The notes under the pieces: generated by a model
What the model saw: the letters and a program-made list of their open reading frames with translations, nothing else
Database searches by the model: none
What the model was told of the DNA's origin: nothing
Source: Methanobacteriota archaeon
GTDB lineage: Archaea; Thermoplasmatota; Thermoplasmata; RBG-16-68-12
Length of the DNA: 64,000 bases
Direction of reading: 5' to 3'
Assembly (NCBI GenBank): GCA_005878665.1
Contig: VBLR01000114.1
Coordinates: 4,165-68,164, forward strand
Shown here: positions 57,944-64,000 of the stretch, in pieces
Numbering within the stretch: position 1 is the first letter of the stretch
Layout of the letters: each line of letters starts with the position of its first letter
Position numbers and translations under genes: made by a program

Positions 57944-59719
57944 TTAGCGGCGGATTCCGCTCGCGGCCCGCCAGCTGCGCGCGGTCGGCATGTGACGGAC
58001 GAGTCGGACGCGGGCGACGCGTCGGGTGATGCCCAAGCCCAGGCGGCGGTAGACGACCTTCATGCTGAAGACCACGACGAGGAAGTACGCATAGAGGATG
58101 ACGAGCGTCACGGGCCAATAGTACTGCCACAAGATCGCCACGAGGCCCACGATGGCGAGTGCCCCGACCACGATGCGCAGGACGAAAGTCTCGATCGTGG
58201 ATCGGCTGAAGGGCCCGCCGTCCACGCCGTAGTTCGTGTGGCGCACGGGCTCGCGGAACGCATGGCGCGCGGAGGCCCAGACCCCGAACACGAGGACCGG
58301 GGTGAGGAGGGACATCGCCAAGTGCGCCGCACCGGTTGTGACCGTCAGGTCGATGATCCATGCGGCGTAGAAGATGAGCGAGGCCTGGAACATCCGCTTG
58401 CGGCGGTAAATCGGCAGGAAGTTCGGCATGATGACCGTCTTCAAGGTCCGTTTCACGAGCTCCGCACCGAAGCGGAGCGACTTCGGCAGTCGGTTCGCGA
58501 AGAACCCGGCGATCCGGTTCGATCGCCCCATCAAGAGAGGTGCAAGGGAGCTCATCACGATGCAGAGGATACCGGCGAACGGAGTCAGGTAGGTCCCAGC
58601 GTAGTCATTCGAGAGCTGCGGGTTCGCGCGGATCGCCCGCGCTCCGACGGTCGCGTACAGGATCGCTTCCTCGTTGCGAGCCACGAGGCTCGTACCAATC
58701 GCCGTCGATGCGCGACCGGAGAAGCCGATGAAATAGGCGAGACTGGCGGTGAGGAAGAGGTCGTTCAGCAGAATCAACGGCACCGCGATTGCGAGCATCG
58801 GCAGGACCGAGCCCAATGCTGCCGGGTCAATCAACATCCCGAAGGTGAGGAAGAAGATCGCGACGAACGCATCCCGCAGGGATTCCATCTTGACCTTCAT
58901 CCGGCCCGCGATGCGGGTGTCCGCGAAGACCATCCCCATGAAAAACGCACCCACGATGGCGGGGATGCGGAACGCCTCTGCGAGAGAGGCCGCTAAGAAC
59001 ACCGTTCCGAGGGCGAAGAGGACGAACAGCTCCTCGCTCTTGATTCGTTCAAAGATCGCGGCCGTCCGCGGAACCACGACCGCCGCGAGCAGGGCGAAGA
59101 AACCAATGAACAGCCCCACCCCGCCGAAGAGGACCCCAATGTTCACCGGAGTGTCGGAGGGGACGATCATTCCATTCACGAGAGTGAGGAGGAACATGGC
59201 AAGGAACGACTCCAGGATCACCATCCCCAGGAGGAACTCCGTCTCCGCATTCCCGAGTCGCTTCAGGTCGATCAGGGACTTGGCGGTGATCGCCGAGCTC
59301 GACATGCTGATGACCCCGGCCATAAAGATCGTGTCGATCAAAGGCCATCCGAGCCACGCCCCGATGACGAACCCCGCGAACATGTTGACGGCGAGGTTCG
59401 TCACCGCGAGGACGGCGGCGGCTTCCTTCGTCCGCATCAGCTTCGTGATACTGAACTCGAGTCCCACGAAGAACAGAAGCAGGACCAGTCCGAGTTGCGA
59501 GATGCTTTGCAGGAACACGCTGTCCGCCAGAATTCCATCGTACGACCAGCCGAAGAGATGAAGGTGGATATTCGGGCCGATCAGCATGCCCGCGATGATG
59601 TACCCGATGATGATCGGCACGCGGGCGCGGGATGCGAAAGCGGCTCCGACGAAACCCACCGTGGCGATGACGCCCACGTCGAACATGATCGAGGTCGTCT
59701 CAACCATGCACACACGCAT
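57944..59719 (-). CDS. CPA2-family monovalent cation:proton antiporter
   Basis: A 591-residue membrane protein with about twelve N-terminal transmembrane helices of the Kef/NhaS type: IIGYIIAGMLIGP, LLFFVGLEFSI, SMSSSAITAKSLIDL, and the ion-site helix LGMVILESFLAM. The usual Glu/Gln-Asp pair (ED or QD) reads ES, so the transport aspartate may be replaced. After residue about 430 come further hydrophobic segments and a basic tail instead of a TrkA-N domain. ATG 59719 and ATG 59704 are both possible starts. Confidence 0.82.
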   Translation of the reverse strand: MRVCMVETTSIMFDVGVIATVGFVGAAFASRARVPIIIGYIIAGMLIGPNIHLHLFGWSYDGILADSVFLQSISQLGLVLLLFFVGLEFSITKLMRTKEAAAVLAVTNLAVNMFAGFVIGAWLGWPLIDTIFMAGVISMSSSAITAKSLIDLKRLGNAETEFLLGMVILESFLAMFLLTLVNGMIVPSDTPVNIGVLFGGVGLFIGFFALLAAVVVPRTAAIFERIKSEELFVLFALGTVFLAASLAEAFRIPAIVGAFFMGMVFADTRIAGRMKVKMESLRDAFVAIFFLTFGMLIDPAALGSVLPMLAIAVPLILLNDLFLTASLAYFIGFSGRASTAIGTSLVARNEEAILYATVGARAIRANPQLSNDYAGTYLTPFAGILCIVMSSLAPLLMGRSNRIAGFFANRLPKSLRFGAELVKRTLKTVIMPNFLPIYRRKRMFQASLIFYAAWIIDLTVTTGAAHLAMSLLTPVLVFGVWASARHAFREPVRHTNYGVDGGPFSRSTIETFVLRIVVGALAIVGLVAILWQYYWPVTLVILYAYFLVVVFSMKVVYRRLGLGITRRVARVRLVRHMPTARSWRAASGIRR

Positions 59720-59960
59720 CCCGGAGCGTAGGTCGACGGACTGCGGGCGCTGACGCTCTCCGCAGGAGAACCGAGTTTCCCATCCCGGGCGCGAATCGCG
59801 CTTTAGGATACAAAAAGCTGCTGCTGTCTATTGGGTAGCCCTTGACAAACCCGATTTCCCTTCTGTCGTTGCGCCGCGTTCACGCAACGGCCCGGCGTCC
59901 GCAGCATGCCTTAATACAAGCGCATCCTCTCTCATTCATCCAGTTGCGTACGAGGTCGCC
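59720..59960. other. intergenic region between divergent antiporter and zinc-finger genes
   Basis: No ORF. AT-rich patches (GGATACAAAAAG near 59807; TTAATACA at 59911-59918, the likely TATA for the plus-strand gene) flank a perfect 7-bp hairpin, CGTTGCG (59867-59873) with CGCAACG (59883-59889) around a 9-nt loop. It could be an operator or a structured leader, but the evidence is thin. Confidence 0.35.
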
Positions 59961-60560
59961 ATGGCGAAGATGGACCACTGCCCGATCTGCAATGTTGCGG
60001 TGAAGCCCGAGAACCTCATTCGCCACCTAAACGACAACCATCCGCGGCATCCGGATCGGCCCGGGCTCCTGGAGAAGCTGAAGGAGGAACCCGGTCGGAT
60101 TCGGAAGCGGCAGACCGGTCAGCCGTTTCGCGTTCGCCGATGGCAGATTGCCCTCGTCGCGGTGATTGTCTTGGGCGGTTTGAGTGTCGCCTACCTGCCA
60201 CCGTTGCTCTCCGGTACACCCGCCTTCCCGTGCATCCGACAGGAGGGCGGGCTCTTGTATCATTGGCACACAGACCTTAGCATCTCATCGGCGGCGGGGT
60301 CCGTCTCGATTCCCGCGGGGATCGGAATTGGCGCGTTCTGCCTCGAGCCCCTCCATACGCACGACGCGACCGGTCGGATTCACATCGAGTCCGACACCGC
60401 ACGCCTCTACTCGATCGGAGACTTCTTCCGGGTCTGGGGGAAGTCCTTCGGCAGCCCGACCGCGATGCACGTGAATGGGACGGCCGAAACCCCGAGTCCG
60501 GACTTCATCCTGTACGATCTCCCCGAGACAATTCACCTTCAGTACGATTCGTTTTCGTGA
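59961..60560 (+). CDS. membrane protein with N-terminal zinc finger and His-rich external domain
   Basis: A 199-residue protein. It opens with a C2H2-like finger (CPICNVAVKPENLIRHLNDNH, about 7-27), then a basic stretch and one transmembrane helix (about 60-80). The outer part carries a conserved-looking His/Cys-rich domain: YHWHTDLSI, GIGAFCLEPLHTHDATGRIHIES and IGDFFRVWGK. I have seen this LHTHD..GxIHxES pattern in archaeal and actinobacterial membrane proteins of unknown function; it probably binds metal. It thus joins a cytoplasmic finger to an external metal-binding sensor-like domain. Confidence 0.75.
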   Translation: MAKMDHCPICNVAVKPENLIRHLNDNHPRHPDRPGLLEKLKEEPGRIRKRQTGQPFRVRRWQIALVAVIVLGGLSVAYLPPLLSGTPAFPCIRQEGGLLYHWHTDLSISSAAGSVSIPAGIGIGAFCLEPLHTHDATGRIHIESDTARLYSIGDFFRVWGKSFGSPTAMHVNGTAETPSPDFILYDLPETIHLQYDSFS

Positions 60561-60662
60561 AAGCCCCTGCGGGCCCGTGTCGTGTCGATGATATCGTGGC
60601 ACACGTGTGCATCCCCGCTCGTTTCCGGCGGCGATTCCACTCCGACGGATGTCCGGGACGAG

Positions 60663-60670
60663 CTTTATTA
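60663..60670 (+). promoter_or_regulatory. TATA box of the P-type ATPase gene
   Basis: CTTTATTA is centred 27 nt before ATG 60694, which decides among several in-frame ATGs. Confidence 0.6.
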
Positions 60671-60693
60671 TGAATGCGCATGTTGGATGCACG

Positions 60694-63486
60694 ATGGCGG
60701 ACGACTGGCACGCCCTTCGGGCGGAGGCCGTCCTCCAGAGATTGGACTCGGCCCCGTTGGGGCTCACGAGCCGTGAGGCTTCTGAGCGGCTGTCCCGATT
60801 CGGGCCGAATGAGCTCGTTCAGACCGCGAGGGTGAGCCCTCTGCGGATCTTGCTGAGTCAGTTCGTGGACGTCCTCGTGATTGTCCTGATCATCGCGGCG
60901 ATCATCTCCGCGGCTCTGGGGGTGTTGCAAGGCCAGAATGAGGACCTGTATGACGCCGTGCTCATCATCGTCATCGTGATCATGAACGCGATCCTCGGCT
61001 TCGTGCAGGAGTACCGGGCGGAACGGTCCCTCGAGGCACTCAAGAGCCTGGCCGCGCCGAAGGCCCATGTCCTCCGAGAAGGTGGGATCGTCGCCGTGCC
61101 GTCCCGCGAGTTGGTGCCCGGCGACGTCGCCGTCCTCTCGGCGGGCGACCGAGTCCCCGCGGACGCTCGGCTCCTCGAGGTCGCAAGCCTCCGCGTCAAC
61201 GAGGCGTCGTTGACCGGCGAATCGCTCCCCGTCAGCAAAGCGGTCGAGCCGCTGCCCCGCGACTCGTTCCTGGGCGACCGCAAGAACATGGTGTTCATGG
61301 GGACCACGGTCGACGGAGGGCGCGGCAAGGCCGTCATCGTCGAGACCGGCATGGCGACCCAGCTCGGGAAGATTGCCGGACTCGTCCAACAGGAGACGAA
61401 AGAGGAGACGCCGCTCCAGAGGCAGTTGGACCGCCTCGGAAGGCAGATCGGGGTCGCGGTCCTGCTTGCGGCGGGGGTCATCTTCGCGATCGGCGTCATC
61501 CGGGACCCGGGCCACATCGAACTCCTGTTCCTGACGGCGGTCGGGCTGTCGGTCGCGGCGATCCCGGAGGGACTCCCCGCGATCGTGACGATCAGCCTCG
61601 CATTGGGCCTCCAGCGAATGATCCGGCGCGGGGCCTTGATTCGGAAACTTCCCGCGGTCGAGGCCCTGGGCGCCGCCTCCGTGATCTGCTCGGACAAGAC
61701 CGGGACCCTCACGAAAGGGGAAATGAACGTCCGCGCGGTGATTGCGGCCACCCGGGAATATGAGGTCATCGGAGAGGGATTCGATCCGTCGGGCGTCGTC
61801 CGGACCGACGGCAAAGGCGCGGATCTCGGGGCCCATCCTGGATTGCAGCGGCTCCTCGAATGTGGGGTCCTCTGCAACGACGCGGTGCTCAAGAAAGAAG
61901 GTGCTCGCTGGGTCGTCGAGGGCGATCCGACCGAGGGGGCGCTCCTCGTTGCCGCGCGACGGGCGGGGATGGACCCGGAGGCCATTCGGGCGAAATGGCC
62001 GCGGTTCGCGGAGATCGCCTTCACATCCGAGCGGAAGAAGATGTCGAGCCTGCACGCGCCCCTGTCCGCCTCGCAGATTCGCGAGATCCTCGCGTTGCCC
62101 GAGGGGGAGAGGCTCCGACGCCTCGAGGGCGGAGCCGCGAACCTTCATGTGAAGGGCGCGCCGGAGCGGATTCTCGCGGCTTGTTCCCATCACATCGTGG
62201 ATGGGGAACGGAAGCCCCTCTCCGAATACGATCGGAAGCAGTACCTGTTCAGGAACCAGGAGTTGGCCACACGAGCCTTGCGCGTGCTCGGTTTTGCGGT
62301 TCGCGAATTCCAGGGCGACCTGCCGCCGCTCAAGGAAGAAGTCCTCGAGACGGATCTCACCTTCCTCGGGCTGGCGGGGATGATGGACGCGCCGCGGTCC
62401 GATGCGATCGAGGCGATCCGTCGATGCAAGAAGGCGGGCATCCGGGTCGTCATGATCACGGGGGACCACAAGCTCACCGCGATGGCCGTGGCGCGGGAGA
62501 TGGGGATCCTCGGCGAAGGAGACCGGGCCCTCGCCGGAGAGGAACTCGAGAAAATGTCCGACGAGGAGCTCGTACGCGGGGTGGAGCGAATCCGCGTCTA
62601 CGCCCGGGTCGCGCCGGAACACAAGATGCGGATCGTGGACGCCTGGAAGAAGGCCGGACACATCGTCGCGATGACCGGCGACGGAGTGAACGACGCCCCC
62701 GCCCTCAAGCGGTCCGACCTCGGCGTGTCCATGGGAGTCACCGGGACGGATGTCGCCAAAGAGAGCGCGGACATGGTCCTGACGGACGACAACTTCGCGT
62801 CGATCGTGGCCGCGGTCGAGGAAGGCCGCGGCATCTACGAGAACATCCGGAAGTTCGTCGCCTTCCTGCTCTCCGCGAACGCGGGGGAGGTCCTCATCAT
62901 GTTCATCGCGACGCTCACGATTTTTGACCCGCGGTTCCTCCCGTTCTTCGCCCCGGTCCAGCTCCTCTGGATCAACCTCGTGACGGACGGCCTTCCCGCC
63001 CTCGCGCTCGGGGTGGACCCTTATCCGACGGACATCATGGATCGACCGCCGCGGAACCCGAAGGAGGGCGTGCTCTCTCGGGACATCCTCTTCCTCATCG
63101 TCATCGTCTCGGCAATCTTGACGGTCGGTACCCTCGGAGTCTTCTTCCTCGAACTTCTCGACGGAGCGGACGCCACTCGAGCTCGGACGGTCGCCTTCAC
63201 GACGATCGTATTCTTCGAGCTCTTCCTCGTCTTCGCGATGCGATCTCCTCGTCAGACGATTTGGCAGATCGGCTTGTTCACGAACACGAAGCTGATCCTC
63301 GCCGTGCTCGCGTCGATGGCCCTCCAGGTCGCGGTGATCTACACGCCGTTCCTGCATCAGGTGTTCGAAACGGAGCCGCTCACGCCTCTCGACTGGCTCG
63401 AGACGGTCCTGATCTCGTTCACCGCATTCGCCTTCGTCGAGGTGCTCAAGGTTCTTCGGCATCGGATGAGAGCCCAAGCGCCATGA
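60694..63486 (+). CDS. P-type (IIA-like) calcium/cation-transporting ATPase
   Basis: A 930-residue P-type ATPase. The N-terminal cation-ATPase domain (LTSREASERLSRFGPNEL) precedes M1-M2. The actuator loop contains VNEASLTGESLPVSK, and M4 has the ion motif VAAIPEGLPAIV. Phosphorylation site is CSDKTGTLT, nucleotide-binding includes NLHVKGAPERIL, and the hinge is VAMTGDGVNDAPALK. M5-M10 follow. The PEGL motif and order fit the SERCA/PMR1 group, so Ca2+ (or Mn2+) export is likely. ATG 60694 is set by the promoter. The next gene overlaps its stop. Confidence 0.92.
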   Translation: MADDWHALRAEAVLQRLDSAPLGLTSREASERLSRFGPNELVQTARVSPLRILLSQFVDVLVIVLIIAAIISAALGVLQGQNEDLYDAVLIIVIVIMNAILGFVQEYRAERSLEALKSLAAPKAHVLREGGIVAVPSRELVPGDVAVLSAGDRVPADARLLEVASLRVNEASLTGESLPVSKAVEPLPRDSFLGDRKNMVFMGTTVDGGRGKAVIVETGMATQLGKIAGLVQQETKEETPLQRQLDRLGRQIGVAVLLAAGVIFAIGVIRDPGHIELLFLTAVGLSVAAIPEGLPAIVTISLALGLQRMIRRGALIRKLPAVEALGAASVICSDKTGTLTKGEMNVRAVIAATREYEVIGEGFDPSGVVRTDGKGADLGAHPGLQRLLECGVLCNDAVLKKEGARWVVEGDPTEGALLVAARRAGMDPEAIRAKWPRFAEIAFTSERKKMSSLHAPLSASQIREILALPEGERLRRLEGGAANLHVKGAPERILAACSHHIVDGERKPLSEYDRKQYLFRNQELATRALRVLGFAVREFQGDLPPLKEEVLETDLTFLGLAGMMDAPRSDAIEAIRRCKKAGIRVVMITGDHKLTAMAVAREMGILGEGDRALAGEELEKMSDEELVRGVERIRVYARVAPEHKMRIVDAWKKAGHIVAMTGDGVNDAPALKRSDLGVSMGVTGTDVAKESADMVLTDDNFASIVAAVEEGRGIYENIRKFVAFLLSANAGEVLIMFIATLTIFDPRFLPFFAPVQLLWINLVTDGLPALALGVDPYPTDIMDRPPRNPKEGVLSRDILFLIVIVSAILTVGTLGVFFLELLDGADATRARTVAFTTIVFFELFLVFAMRSPRQTIWQIGLFTNTKLILAVLASMALQVAVIYTPFLHQVFETEPLTPLDWLETVLISFTAFAFVEVLKVLRHRMRAQAP

Positions 63487-64000
63487 TCGAGGTCGACGGG
63501 GGCCACGGCGAAGGAGGCGGCCAGCTCCTCCGAATGGCGGTCGCCCTGTCGGCGCTGACGGGAACGCCGGTGCGGGTCGTCCGGATTCGGGCGGGCCGGC
63601 CGACTCCGGGCCTCGCGGCGCAGCACGTGACTGCGATCCATGCGGTCGCGGAGTTGTGTGCGGCCGAGGCAACCGGCGTGGCGGTCGGAGCGTCGTCGAT
63701 CGAGTTCCGACCGGGGAACCCCGCGTCGGGTCATTTTTCCTTCGATGTGGGGACGGCGGGAAGCATCGCTCTGGTCCTGCAGGCCCTTCTTCCGGTGGCC
63801 GCTGCCGCCCCCGGACCGGTTCGGGTCCGCTTGGTCGGAGGCACGGACGTCCGGGGGGCGCCGCCGATCGACTACTTCAACCGAGTCTTCTTGGGCTTGT
63901 TGCGGCCGCTCGGAGGCCACGCCGATGTCGAGGTCCTCCGGCGTGGGTACTATCCGCGAGGCGGGGGAATCGTCGATGTGGTCATCGAGCCCACTCGGTC
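63483..64000 (+). CDS. rtcA: RNA 3'-terminal phosphate cyclase, 5' part (continues past the window)
   Basis: The opening about 172 codons of RtcA, truncated by the window edge. IEVDGGHGEGGGQLLRMAVA at the start is the family signature; RAGRPTPGLAAQHVTAIHAV and DVGTAGSIALVLQALLPVA follow, with DVRGAPPIDYF and GYYPRGGGIVDV later. It converts 3'-phosphates of RNA to 2',3'-cyclic ends using ATP (GTP or ATP by species). ATG 63483 overlaps the ATPase stop as ATGA; the functional link is unclear. Confidence 0.92.
   Translation, partial: MIEVDGGHGEGGGQLLRMAVALSALTGTPVRVVRIRAGRPTPGLAAQHVTAIHAVAELCAAEATGVAVGASSIEFRPGNPASGHFSFDVGTAGSIALVLQALLPVAAAAPGPVRVRLVGGTDVRGAPPIDYFNRVFLGLLRPLGGHADVEVLRRGYYPRGGGIVDVVIEPTR

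Noticed and set aside
60505..63672. A 1055-codon open frame antisense to the P-type ATPase
   Set aside because: It is a GC-rich shadow: low-complexity Arg/Glu/Asp-rich translation with no domains, fully opposite a gene with perfect family motifs.

Overview
This is a GC-rich chromosomal segment of an archaeon. Direct signs are archaeal threonyl-tRNA synthetase, fibrillarin, deoxyhypusine synthase, Orc1/Cdc6, HerA-NurA-Rad50-Mre11, PurP, UPF0147, the aspartate-semialdehyde route to dehydroquinate, GHMP-type shikimate kinase, and an intron-bearing tRNA. FtsZ, DUF835 and many TPR/zinc-ribbon proteins suggest a GC-rich, probably uncultured member of the Thermoplasmatota; that placement is an inference from gene content. 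TATA-like boxes (CTTTATA, TTAAATAA and similar) lie 26-30 nt before many start codons, so much transcription looks leaderless. Within operons, starts overlap the preceding stop (ATGA, GTGA, TTGA, and apparently CTGA).

Layout. Positions 1-6.9 kb hold mixed single genes: acetyltransferase, methyltransferase, sugar isomerase, LysE-type exporter, a degenerate RecA-fold protein and membrane proteins. Positions 6.9-13.5 kb hold the DNA end-resection genes mre11-rad50 and nurA-herA, separated by a structured non-coding stretch. Positions 14.9-32.5 kb begin with a divergent FtsZ-like gene followed by a same-strand array of aromatic amino acid genes: ADTH synthase, DHQ synthase II, aroDE fusion, shikimate kinase, aroA, aroC, chorismate mutase-tyrA, asd, aspartate kinase, an ADTH synthase paralogue with altered catalytic residues, and trpEGDCBA. 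This covers aspartate to tryptophan except the DKFP-making enzyme and TrpF.

Positions 32.7-45.8 kb carry Fe-S assembly, a three-gene TPR operon, fibrillarin, uS15-RecJ, Cdc6-DUF835, a J-domain protein, a SAP/coiled-coil/zinc-ribbon protein, deoxyhypusine synthase and a small winged-helix gene. Positions 45.8-53.9 kb hold Nudix hydrolase, nicotinamidase, a frameshifted small gene, a CdrS-like tandem ribbon-helix-helix gene directly before canonical ftsZ, a PKD membrane protein, thrS, folP and purP. Positions 54.0-64.0 kb hold zinc-ribbon, RAM-domain and UPF0147 proteins, a V-ATPase-c-like membrane protein, tRNA-Gly(CCC) with a 32-nt intron, a Lon-N domain protein, a 52-codon zinc ribbon, an MBL hydrolase, a CPA2 antiporter, a zinc-finger membrane protein, a P-type Ca2+ ATPase and the start of rtcA.

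I see no rRNA, CRISPR array, insertion sequence or prophage. The points most worth a second look are the divergent FtsZ-like protein, the tandem-repeat CdrS-like regulator, the Rad50 without a CxxC zinc hook, the substituted ADTH synthase paralogue in a trp operon without trpF, two apparent CTG start codons, and the structured intergenic region near 9.7 kb.
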